A DNA stretch of 23,943 nucleotides from a virus, in IMG/VR virus record IMGVR_UViG_3300027851_000591, positions 1-23,943 of that record. The stretch is one strand, 5' to 3'. Positions within the stretch are counted from its first letter, which is position 1. Every line of letters starts with the position of its first letter. Below are positions 1 to 5,637 of the stretch, in pieces. Made by a program: the position numbers and the translations under genes. The notes under the pieces are model-generated. The model worked only from the letters and a program-made list of their open reading frames with translations, was not told where the DNA came from and did no database searches.

Positions 1-1
1 C

Positions 2-472
2 AATGCCCGCCCGCCCGTCTGCAAAATCCTCGATTACGGGAAATTCCGCTATGAAATGGCCAAGCGCGACCGCGAGGCCAAGAAGCACAATCTTTCCGCA
101 AGGGTGAAGGAACTGAAGTTCCACCTCAACACGGACACCCATGACTACATGGTGAAGATGCGCCATGCGGAGGATTTCATGATCAAGGGCATGAAAGTGA
201 AGCTCATGCTCGTCCTGCGCGGCCGGGAAATGATCCGCAAGGACGATGCCCGCGCCCTGGCCTTCAAAATCATCGCCGATCTCGGCCATGTGGCCTCCGC
301 CGACAACGATCCGAAATTGGTTGGCAGGAACATCAATTTGATGTTAACTCCCCTCCCCGAAAAAAAGCGGGTCCGGAAATACACGGTCGAAAACGAAGTC
401 TATGACGACGTTCCCGAGGGTCCGGAGGACGAGGAAGACGATGATTCCGACTCCGGGAATAGTAATTCGTAA
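2..472 (+). CDS. infC: Translation initiation factor IF-3, 5' end missing
   Basis: IF-3 binds the 30S subunit, keeps it apart from 50S and proofreads initiator tRNA pairing. The reading frame is already open at the left edge, and the visible part begins in the linker region with NARPPVCKILDYGKFRYE, an IF-3 signature. The C-terminal domain follows, ending near LMLTPLPEKKR. About 30 further residues form an acidic tail rich in E, D and S, longer than in the E. coli protein. The N-terminal domain and the start codon, which is often an unusual AUU in this gene, lie outside the window. It heads the classic infC-rpmI-rplT group, and rpmI starts 29 bases downstream, so co-transcription is likely. 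Identification is secure from sequence and neighbours; the function of the acidic tail is unknown. Confidence 0.96.
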   Translation, partial: NARPPVCKILDYGKFRYEMAKRDREAKKHNLSARVKELKFHLNTDTHDYMVKMRHAEDFMIKGMKVKLMLVLRGREMIRKDDARALAFKIIADLGHVASADNDPKLVGRNINLMLTPLPEKKRVRKYTVENEVYDDVPEGPEDEEDDDSDSGNSNS

Positions 473-501
473 CGCAATCAGAACTGAGAAAGAGAAGAAG
501 T

Positions 502-711
502 ATGGCCAAAGGAGTATCCCGTTCAAAGACGCGCAAAGCCGTGAGCAAGCGCTTCAAAATTTCCGCCAGTGGAAAAGTGAAAACTTCCCGCGCCGGACGC
601 CGCCACTTGGCGGGTAGCAAAAATCGCAAGCGCAAACGCCGCCTTGCCTCACCCAAAATGCTCAGCGACAGCGACCTGGGCAAAGTCAAAGAGAACTTGC
701 TCTTCGGCTGA
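502..711 (+). CDS. rpmI: 50S ribosomal protein L35 (bL35)
   Basis: bL35 is a small basic protein of the large ribosomal subunit. The 69-residue product is the usual length and carries the family pattern: a K/R-rich N-terminus (MAKGVSRSKTRKAVSKRF), then the SGKVK..RAGRRHLAGSKNRKRKR core. The ATG follows a purine-rich stretch (GAGAAGAAG) that serves as a weak ribosome binding site. The gene sits between infC and rplT, the conserved order in bacteria, and in many species these three genes are autoregulated by L20 binding to the mRNA. I did not identify the L20 binding structure here. Confidence 0.96.
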   Translation: MAKGVSRSKTRKAVSKRFKISASGKVKTSRAGRRHLAGSKNRKRKRRLASPKMLSDSDLGKVKENLLFG

Positions 712-749
712 TACCCTCTACGCTCGACCGTTCAACTTAAGGAAAATCC

Positions 750-1097
750 ATGCCCAGAGCCACTAATGCCCCCGCCTCCCGCGAACGCCGCAAACGGGTT
801 GTTGCCAGCGCCGCCGGATATCGCGGCCGCCGCAGCAAACTCTTCCGTTACGCGAAGGATGCCACCTACAAAGCCAAATACTGGTCCTACCGCGACCGCA
901 AAACCCGCAAACGCAATTTCCGTTCCCTGTGGACGGTCCGCATCAGCGCGGCGGTCAAGGCCTTCGACCTGAACTACAGCACTTTCATCGCCTCCCTGAA
1001 AAAGGCCAAGATCGAACTCGACCGCAAGGTCCTGGCCGATCTCGCCGTCGCGGATCCGGCGGTGTTTGAGCAGGTCGTCAAAGCGGCCCGCAGCTAA
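750..1097 (+). CDS. rplT: 50S ribosomal protein L20 (bL20)
   Basis: bL20 is an early-binding assembly protein of the 50S subunit. The 115-residue product has the family length and starts with [17 protein letters not shown], followed by the very basic N-terminal helix ([16 protein letters not shown]) and the globular C-terminal part with the [14 protein letters not shown] motif. The start is supported by AAGGAAA a few bases upstream. It ends the infC-rpmI-rplT group, and a strong intrinsic terminator follows at 1117-1155. The N-terminal style resembles Verrucomicrobiota L20 proteins; this is from memory and would need a search. Confidence 0.96.
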   Translation: MPRATNAPASRERRKRVVASAAGYRGRRSKLFRYAKDATYKAKYWSYRDRKTRKRNFRSLWTVRISAAVKAFDLNYSTFIASLKKAKIELDRKVLADLAVADPAVFEQVVKAARS

Positions 1098-1116
1098 AGG
1101 GACACGTCCCTTACGA

Positions 1117-1155
1117 CGCCGCTGCCCGGATTCCGGCCAGCGGCGTTTTGCTTTT
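1117..1155 (+). terminator. Intrinsic terminator between rplT and pheS
   Basis: An 8-bp stem (CGCCGCTG with CAGCGGCG) is extended inward by a C-C mismatch and a further CCGG/CCGG pairing around a 3-base ATT loop. It is followed by TTTTGCTTTT. It ends the ribosomal-protein transcript. It lies only about 20 bases before the pheS start, so it could also act as an attenuator on pheS, but no leader peptide or T-box is visible. Confidence 0.85.
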
Positions 1156-1174
1156 GACCCCTGAGTAGATTTCC

Positions 1175-2191
1175 ATGATCACCGAACTCCAAGCCCTCCA
1201 GACCGAAGCCCTCCAAGCCTTGGAGCAGGTGGCCGATGCCGCGGCCCTGGAGGAATGGCGCATCACCTACCTCAGCCGCCAGGGCAAACTTCCCGCCGTC
1301 CTCGAAAAAATGAAGGACGTCCCGAAGGAACAACGCCCCGAAGCCGGCAAGGCCGCCAACCAGATCAAGAACGCCATCCAGGGCGCCTTCGACACGAAAA
1401 AGGAAGGCCTCTCCACCGTCCAGTCCAGCATGCCGGAAGATCCCAGCCTCCCCGGACGGTCCTTACCCCTCGGCGCCCGGCACCCCGTCTCCCGCCTGGT
1501 GGACCGCAGCGTCGACATCTTCCGCCGCATGGGATTCGCCCTCGCCACCGGGCCGGAAATCGACACCGAATTCCACAACTTCGACGCCCTGAACACCCCC
1601 GCCGACCACCCGGCGCGCAACGAACAGGACACCTTCTACCTCGATCTTCCCCCTGCGGGACAGTTGGGGCGGCGATTGCTCCGCTCCCACACCTCCACCG
1701 TGCAGATCCGCACGATGCAGAAAGAAAAGCCCCCGATCAAAATCATCGCCCCGGGCCGTTGTTTCCGGCGGGATGAGGTCGACGCCACCCACGGCATGTT
1801 TTTCACCCAATTGGAAGCCCTGGTGGTCGATGAAGGGATCAGCCTGGCCCACCTGAAGGGCACCATGGAATTCTTTTTCCGCGAGCTCTTCGGTCCGGAG
1901 ACCCGGATCCGTTTCCGGCCCCATTTCTTCCCCTTCACCGAACCCAGCTTCGAGGTCGACATGTCGGTTCCCGGCCTCCGCATCAAGGGCAAGGAATGGA
2001 TCGAAATCGGCGGCTGCGGGATGGTCGATCCGGCGGTCTTTGCCGCTGTGGGAATCGATTCCACCCGTTACACCGGTTTCGCCTTCGGCATGGGCCTGGA
2101 GCGGATGGTGATGATGATCCACGGCATCCCCGATTTGCGGCTGCTCTACGAAAACGACGTCCGGTTTCTGGAACAATTCCGGACCGCATAA
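1175..2191 (+). CDS. pheS: Phenylalanyl-tRNA synthetase alpha subunit
   Basis: PheS is the catalytic subunit of the alpha2beta2 class II enzyme that charges tRNA-Phe. The 338-residue product has the expected length. A coiled-coil N-terminal arm (about residues 1-90) is followed by the class II core. The core shows RRMGFALATGPEIDTEFHNFDALN, the motif 2 region with FRRDEVDATHGMFFTQLE, and the motif 3 region with FGMGLERMVMMIHGIPDLR near the C-terminus. The start ATG is preceded by TTGACC and a poor Shine-Dalgarno sequence. pheT, which often follows pheS, is not next: the gene is followed directly by a tRNA promoter and then the prophage. pheT must be elsewhere or beyond the prophage. Confidence 0.96.
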   Translation: MITELQALQTEALQALEQVADAAALEEWRITYLSRQGKLPAVLEKMKDVPKEQRPEAGKAANQIKNAIQGAFDTKKEGLSTVQSSMPEDPSLPGRSLPLGARHPVSRLVDRSVDIFRRMGFALATGPEIDTEFHNFDALNTPADHPARNEQDTFYLDLPPAGQLGRRLLRSHTSTVQIRTMQKEKPPIKIIAPGRCFRRDEVDATHGMFFTQLEALVVDEGISLAHLKGTMEFFFRELFGPETRIRFRPHFFPFTEPSFEVDMSVPGLRIKGKEWIEIGGCGMVDPAVFAAVGIDSTRYTGFAFGMGLERMVMMIHGIPDLRLLYENDVRFLEQFRTA

Positions 2192-2197
2192 GGGGTA

Positions 2198-2226
2198 TTG
2201 ACGCAGGGCCGGTGTGTTTTTAGTCT
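2198..2226 (+). promoter_or_regulatory. Probable sigma-70 promoter of tRNA-Tyr
   Basis: TTGACG (2198-2203) is separated by exactly 17 bases from TAGTCT (2221-2226), which is a good -35 and a fair -10. The predicted transcription start falls a few bases before the tRNA acceptor stem at 2239, as expected for a tRNA gene. Confidence 0.6.
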
Positions 2227-2238
2227 TTCAACTCCTTC

Positions 2239-2277
2239 GGGCGGATTCCGGAGTGGCCAAACGGGGCAGACTGTAAA
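2239..2277 (+). tRNA. 5' half of tRNA-Tyr (anticodon GTA), cut in the anticodon loop
   Basis: The acceptor 5' strand GGGCGGA (2239-2245), TT, D-stem CCG paired with CGG (2248-2250 with 2262-2264), D-loop with AGTGG, anticodon-stem 5' strand GCAGA (2266-2270) and loop CTGTAAA (2271-2277, anticodon GTA at 2273-2275) match bacterial tRNA-Tyr closely. After position 38 of the tRNA the sequence stops fitting. The expected TCTGC is replaced by ACTAC, and no variable arm, T-arm or TCCGCCC acceptor strand follows. As it stands this copy cannot make a normal tRNA. The missing half should lie at the other end of the prophage. Confidence 0.85.
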
Positions 2278-2282
2278 ACTAC
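2266..2282. other. Probable attachment site junction of the prophage (attL or attR)
   Basis: The chromosome-to-phage boundary lies within or just after the tRNA-Tyr anticodon loop: tRNA identity ends at 2277, and base composition drops sharply from the same point. Anticodon stem-loops are common core sites for tyrosine recombinases because the stem supplies the inverted repeat. The exact crossover and the size of the shared core cannot be fixed without the other junction or an empty site. No integrase is seen next to this end. Confidence 0.65.
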
Positions 2283-2340
2283 ATTGGTTGTTTGAATACC
2301 AATGACTTACAAAAGTGACCCGTGACAGGTGGTGTCACGG
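2282..2340. repeat. Two perfect hairpins just inside the prophage end
   Basis: CATTGGT and ACCAATG form a 7-bp stem around a 9-base loop (2282-2304). CCGTGACA and TGTCACGG form an 8-bp stem around GGTGG (2320-2340). Neither is followed by a T-run, so they are not typical terminators. Their place beside the attachment junction suggests recombinase-related or structural sites, which is inference. Confidence 0.5.
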
Positions 2341-2451
2341 ATTGACTGTTTCTAACCGTTCCCTGTTAAACCCTTTCTCCCGTGTCCCTATTCCCCATGG
2401 GGTGTTTTCCCCTTCCATTAATTAGGATGGTTCCTGATGTCACCCAGACAC

Positions 2452-2494
2452 GTTAAACAATGGGTTTGGTTGTCCATCATCAACCATGTTTAAC
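2452..2494. repeat. Long imperfect inverted repeat in the prophage end region
   Basis: GTTAAAC-a-ATGG (2452-2463) pairs with CCATGTTTAAC (2484-2494) as an 11-bp stem with one bulged A and a 20-base loop. An alternative inner pairing, TGGTTG with CAACCA (2467-2472 with 2481-2486), overlaps it. The region is otherwise non-coding. It could be an integrase arm region, an operator or a small RNA; the sequence does not decide. Confidence 0.4.
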
Positions 2495-2508
2495 ATCTGT
2501 TTCAAACA

Positions 2509-2602
2509 TTGATTCAATCAACGTAACTTTTGTATTGATTGCCTACAGGGTTCATGTGCAATCATCATGACAGTTGAATTAATCAACCGTCACCAAACTA
2601 AA
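2509..2602 (+). promoter_or_regulatory. Cluster of TTGATT/AATCAA half-sites with weak promoter for the 2620 gene
   Basis: The perfect palindrome TTGATTCAATCAA (2509-2521), TTGATT (2535-2540), CAATCA (2559-2564) and GTTGA-ATTAA-TCAAC (2573-2587) crowd into 80 bases upstream of the plus-strand gene. A weak promoter fits here: TTGAAT (2574-2579), 17 bases, ACTAAA (2597-2602). The last inverted repeat covers its -35, the layout expected of an operator. Recombinase arm sites are the main alternative. The rest of 2192-2619 holds the tRNA half and the hairpins listed separately, with no gene that I can see. Confidence 0.3.
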
Positions 2603-2619
2603 CAGAAAGATAAATCATC

Positions 2620-2922
2620 ATGGCTAAAATCAGTAAATCACAACTTGGATCAATGACACCAGAAGAACTTCTGGAATTGGTCGCTGACTTGAAAAGCGAC
2701 ACCATCAAGTCAAAATTGGAACCGGCAAAAAAAGAAGCACTTAAGAAGAAACGTGCTGAAGCACTAAGTAAGAAGTTTGAAAAGTATCAACCCCACTACG
2801 GTAACTATCAAAAACAACTTGATGTTATCAAACGGGAAATTGAAAAGAAAAAGGATATTCTTGAAACCCTTTATGGTTTGGGTTTCCCCCGTAAGGGTGG
2901 CGGAAAAAAGAAAAAGAAATAA
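2620..2922 (+). CDS. Lysine-rich coiled-coil protein of unknown function (moron-like)
   Basis: The 100-residue protein is not one I recognise. Residues 1-25 (SQLGSMTPEELLELVADLKS) look like a short acidic helix. Residues 26-85 are strongly charged and helical with heptad-like spacing (KKEALKKKRAEALSKKFEK; YQKQLDVIKREIEKKKDILETLYGLGF). The end is a flexible basic tail, PRKGGGKKKKK, suggesting nucleic acid binding. It has no membrane segment, signal peptide or helix-turn-helix. The start has only a weak AGAAAG upstream. It is the only plus-strand gene in the prophage part, lies beside the attachment end and faces the late operon, with its own terminator at 2941-2970. That arrangement fits a moron expressed in the lysogen; a DNA-architectural or excision accessory role is possible but unproven. 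Confidence 0.75.
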   Translation: MAKISKSQLGSMTPEELLELVADLKSDTIKSKLEPAKKEALKKKRAEALSKKFEKYQPHYGNYQKQLDVIKREIEKKKDILETLYGLGFPRKGGGKKKKK

Positions 2923-2934
2923 CGGTTAACCGTT
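2921..2934. repeat. Perfect 14-bp palindrome AACGGTTAACCGTT
   Basis: The palindrome begins within the stop codon of the 2620-2922 gene and precedes its terminator hairpin. With no room for a loop it is more likely a dimeric protein binding site than an RNA hairpin. A related GTTAACGG occurs in the gap upstream of the tail tube gene (about 11287). Confidence 0.5.
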
Positions 2935-2940
2935 TCTTAA

Positions 2941-2970
2941 AACCCTGTGATGAAAATCACGGGGTTTTTT
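2941..2970 (+). terminator. Intrinsic terminator of the 2620 gene, possibly bidirectional
   Basis: AACCCTGTGAT (2941-2951), the tetraloop GAAA (2952-2955) and ATCACGGGGTT (2956-2966) form an 11-bp stem with one G-T pair, followed by T residues to 2970. It separates converging transcripts: the plus-strand gene and the end of the late operon at 2980. On the minus strand the T-run is short, so it would stop late transcripts less efficiently. Confidence 0.85.
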
Positions 2971-2979
2971 GTTGTCTGT

Positions 2980-3291
2980 TCACTTCAACCAAATATCCAA
3001 AATCAACTTTACAGCAAATCCGATTATTCCGCCGAGTGATAGAATAGCGGTTACAATCCACGCATTATATTTTGCTGATGTGTTCTTTGCTGAATCCGTA
3101 GCAATCTTCTCGTTCTCCAAACTCTTCACCCGTGGTTCAAGGTCTTTGAATGGCGTAAGGATAATCAACTGTTCGTGAATCTTGGTGAGCTTCTCGCTGA
3201 TGTCTTTGAATAGAATATCAAAACTATTCAATCGCTTTTCCACGTTGTCCATTCTGTATGCCATCAGTTGATTCTTTTCATCTTCGCTCAT
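2980..3291 (-). CDS. XhlA/holin-like single-pass membrane protein
   Basis: The 103-residue product has a charged helical N-terminal part (MSEDEKNQLMAYRMDNVEKR) with coiled-coil character. It ends in one hydrophobic segment of about 22 residues (WIVTAILSLGGIIGFAVKLI) near the C-terminus. This layout is that of XhlA-type hemolysin/holin accessory proteins, which act with a holin or endolysin in the cytoplasmic membrane during lysis. It is the last gene of the tail operon, where lysis genes are often placed, but no endolysin is seen. I chose the ATG at 3291; an upstream in-frame TTG at 3312 directly abuts the previous stop and would add 7 residues. TTGACA lies 15 bases before the ATG. The call rests on topology and position only. 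Confidence 0.55.
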   Translation of the reverse strand: MSEDEKNQLMAYRMDNVEKRLNSFDILFKDISEKLTKIHEQLIILTPFKDLEPRVKSLENEKIATDSAKNTSAKYNAWIVTAILSLGGIIGFAVKLILDIWLK

Positions 3292-3312
3292 GCGTTTACA
3301 TTCGCGTGTCAA

Positions 3313-3684
3313 TTATTCGCCCAACACTTCTTCAAATGTGAATGGTGGATAGGGTAAATTGAGTGAACCCTGTATTGATTCCGCTCGTATTGTTTGTGTC
3401 CATTGATAAACTGCTACCAATCGTCGATGATTTTGTAAATCATCTTTATGTGTCATCATTAGTTCCAAACAAGTGATCAATCTTGTTGGACCATATCCAA
3501 CGTCGATCATGAATTGTTCTGCCTTCTGGACAGATTTGGGAATGGGCTGATATTTGATCCCTTCATTGGATATGAACGGATACTGGGTTGGGTTCGGTTC
3601 TCCATCGGGAATTTCTATCAAATCTCCTCGTTGATGGTCCTTCAAATAATCCCCCGTTGGATTTGGTAAAAATAAATAGTTCAT
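3313..3684 (-). CDS. Unknown protein downstream of the tail fibre
   Basis: The 123-residue soluble protein starts MNYLFLPNPTGDYLKDHQRG. The ATG at 3684 overlaps the fibre stop codon as ATGA, which implies translational coupling; a start 5 codons further up would overlap the fibre more and looks less likely. Residues 55-110 are predicted helical (AEQFMIDVGYGPTRLITCLE). The position just after a fibre gene is where fibre chaperones or fibre-associated proteins are often found, but I see no motif that confirms it. Confidence 0.6.
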   Translation of the reverse strand: MNYLFLPNPTGDYLKDHQRGDLIEIPDGEPNPTQYPFISNEGIKYQPIPKSVQKAEQFMIDVGYGPTRLITCLELMMTHKDDLQNHRRLVAVYQWTQTIRAESIQGSLNLPYPPFTFEEVLGE

Positions 3685-5249
3685 GCCGGATTGCTCCATG
3701 TCGTAAGTCTGTAAGTTTGGCCTATAGATACCCCCGCTCTTCCTACAACGTCTCCCCGTACAACAACATCACCCACGAATCTTCCGATGTAGTTATTATT
3801 CAATACACGGTGGATACCAACAGCATAATGTTTGTTACCTTTATAGCTTAACTTTGTCTGAGAAAACTTTGCAGAAATAGCACCGCCAGAACCCAATAAA
3901 TACGTTGTTCCTGAACCACCAGCGTTCACCCAGTAATGGAAATTGCGTTGATAAAACACTTGGTTATAACATGCACCATTAACGTCCACTTCAATTTGAA
4001 CGTGGGGTGAATTACTTGTACTACCTGTCACTTGGTATCCTCCGATAAAGTATGCTTTTGCTCCATATCCTCCGTCATTTGCAATACCACCGGATACCTG
4101 TAATTGTTCATTGCTTGCAAGTTTGTACCAATAAACGGAAGCCCCTGTACCATATGTTGATTGCCAATTGAATGAACATGATGGGCCACCAATCGGTTGC
4201 GTACTTGTGTCGTTTGGAGCAACAAATGATCCTGAATCAACCACGTAGTAGAGTGCATCAGTAAGTAAAGCATTAGCAGTATCTACAGCAACAAGATCAC
4301 TTGCAACCCATCCTGTTGAAGCGGTGTGGTAAGTGAACATACAATCAGTTCCTTTTCCAGAATGCGGAATGACGTGCCGGTACGAAGCAACGGAATCCAA
4401 GAATATTCCTATAGCATTTCCGTCTAAGTGTTCGTACCAGTCAACGGATAGTTGGGATTCGACCACACTGGCAGTATTTGCGTAACTCGCCGTGTTGGAT
4501 GTATTAGAATGTTCCGCCTCATTTGCAAAACCAGCGTGTTCATCCCCCGACATCAAACCAGCAACGTTGTTTGCAATTGTCTCAAGTGTTCCGCCTGATG
4601 TGTATTCTTGGGCTGAATAAGCGTTCCCCGCATCGTTCGCAAAGTCTGCGTTAAGTGCGTGATCCGCCTCAAGAGCATGGTCAGCTTCTGGTGTGTGGTA
4701 TGCCTCTACTGCGAAGGCGACACTTCCCCCTGTGCCATCAAATAAAGATGCAAGTACGGTTGAATTATAAACTCCACCAACGTCTTGTGCCGTATCAGAA
4801 CTTTGTGCTGTGACTGCCGATGCAACATGCCCACCAGAACCATCAAATAACGTGGATAAATCCCCTGCGGGTATGTTCACATCAAGAACTGAAATGTACG
4901 ATGTCCCATCCGATAAACTGGCGAATCCATCAAATTCATTTGCGACATATGCTGTTGCAGCTTCCGTTGCAAAGTTTGCCGTGTTTGCTGATTCAGCCGT
5001 TGTAGCGGTGTATGCCGATGAAGCATAATCAGCCGTTGATGCCATGAATGCGTTGGTCGCGTTCGTTGCCGTGTCGCTGTATTCAGCGTGGCTAACCGAC
5101 ATTGAACTTGTCTGGCTGTTTCGTATGAATGAACCCGTATCAATTACTTGTGGGGTGAAATAGGATTGGTAGTTGCCAAATGATAGTTGGGTTCCAACCG
5201 TTACCGTTTGAACGTTCGGATTACTGGAAGATATGGTTAATGTTGGCAT
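3681..5249 (-). CDS. Tail fibre protein with Ala-rich stalk
   Basis: The 522-residue protein is the probable host-binding fibre. After a short N-terminal beta-rich part (1-50) come two long stretches of Ala/Ser/Thr/Asp repeats (about 50-105 and 185-265) with patterns such as TADYASSAYTATTAESA and ADHALEADHALNADFA. These are typical of trimeric fibre stalks. Between them a module is duplicated: LFDGSGGHVASAV (134-146) and LFDGTGGSVAFAV (169-181). The C-terminal half (about 265-522) is non-repetitive, rich in G, Y, W and S, and is the likely receptor-binding part. It lies between a BppU-like gene and a coupled small gene at the end of the tail module. Which receptor it binds cannot be read from the sequence. 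Confidence 0.8.
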   Translation of the reverse strand: MPTLTISSSNPNVQTVTVGTQLSFGNYQSYFTPQVIDTGSFIRNSQTSSMSVSHAEYSDTATNATNAFMASTADYASSAYTATTAESANTANFATEAATAYVANEFDGFASLSDGTSYISVLDVNIPAGDLSTLFDGSGGHVASAVTAQSSDTAQDVGGVYNSTVLASLFDGTGGSVAFAVEAYHTPEADHALEADHALNADFANDAGNAYSAQEYTSGGTLETIANNVAGLMSGDEHAGFANEAEHSNTSNTASYANTASVVESQLSVDWYEHLDGNAIGIFLDSVASYRHVIPHSGKGTDCMFTYHTASTGWVASDLVAVDTANALLTDALYYVVDSGSFVAPNDTSTQPIGGPSCSFNWQSTYGTGASVYWYKLASNEQLQVSGGIANDGGYGAKAYFIGGYQVTGSTSNSPHVQIEVDVNGACYNQVFYQRNFHYWVNAGGSGTTYLLGSGGAISAKFSQTKLSYKGNKHYAVGIHRVLNNNYIGRFVGDVVVRGDVVGRAGVSIGQTYRLTTWSNPA

Positions 5250-5250
5250 G

Positions 5251-5613
5251 TTATTCTATTCCCTGTGTGATGTCTTGAGCCAGTGTGAAGGTGTCAGCAA
5301 CATACGTTGTGATCTTTCCGCCTGAATCCTTCACTTGAATATCAAAGAAGTAATCCCCGGCCTTGATGTCCACTGTATCAGCGTGATCCAATTGTATTCC
5401 TGTGGAACCCTGAACTGCGTTACTGTGACTTGTGATAACCTTCTGTATCAGAGAATCAGAATCCGCATCCGTTTTCTTTCTCTTAACCGTGAAATAAATT
5501 GTGTAATCGGTAATATCCAAGGGTGTTCCATCATCATTTTTGAATGAAAGTAAGAAAATCTGGTCATCCCCTTTGTACATATCAATTTTGTTGTTGCCTG
5601 TGTAGTCGTTCAT
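5251..5613 (-). CDS. BppU-N-like immunoglobulin-fold tail/baseplate protein
   Basis: The 120-residue protein matches the style of the N-terminal domain of phage upper baseplate proteins: KGDDQIFLLSFKNDDGTPLDITDYTIYFTVKRKK, then IQLDHADTVDIKAGDYFFDIQVKDSGG. These domains form a beta sandwich used to attach fibres. Here the domain stands alone as a gene directly upstream of the fibre gene, so it probably links fibre to tail tip. I chose the ATG at 5613, preceded by AGGAA at a good distance; an in-frame TTG at 5634 would add 7 residues. A short tandem repeat, TGACAAT twice, lies between the previous stop and this gene. Confidence 0.65.
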   Translation of the reverse strand: MNDYTGNNKIDMYKGDDQIFLLSFKNDDGTPLDITDYTIYFTVKRKKTDADSDSLIQKVITSHSNAVQGSTGIQLDHADTVDIKAGDYFFDIQVKDSGGKITTYVADTFTLAQDITQGIE

Positions 5614-5637
5614 ATTCTTTGTTCCTATTGTCAATTG

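Noticed and set aside
1098-1112. Small AGGGAC/GTCCCT hairpin after rplT as a separate terminator
   Set aside because: The loop would be only two bases and no T-run follows; the larger structure at 1117-1155 is the terminator.
1098-1174. T-box or Phe leader peptide controlling pheS
   Set aside because: The gap is only 77 bases with no T-box sequence and no Phe-rich frame.
1463-2176. Minus-strand 237-residue frame opposite pheS
   Set aside because: Composition (runs of D, H, G) is that of antisense GC-rich coding DNA; pheS is certain.
2285-2304. Degenerate T-arm of the tRNA (TTTGAAT in a hairpin)
   Set aside because: Loop length, stem pairing and distance from the anticodon do not fit tRNA-Tyr, and the anticodon stem has two mismatches.
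2278-2620. Group I intron interrupting tRNA-Tyr
   Set aside because: No conserved intron core elements and no tRNA 3' half were found downstream in the window; a phage junction explains the composition change.
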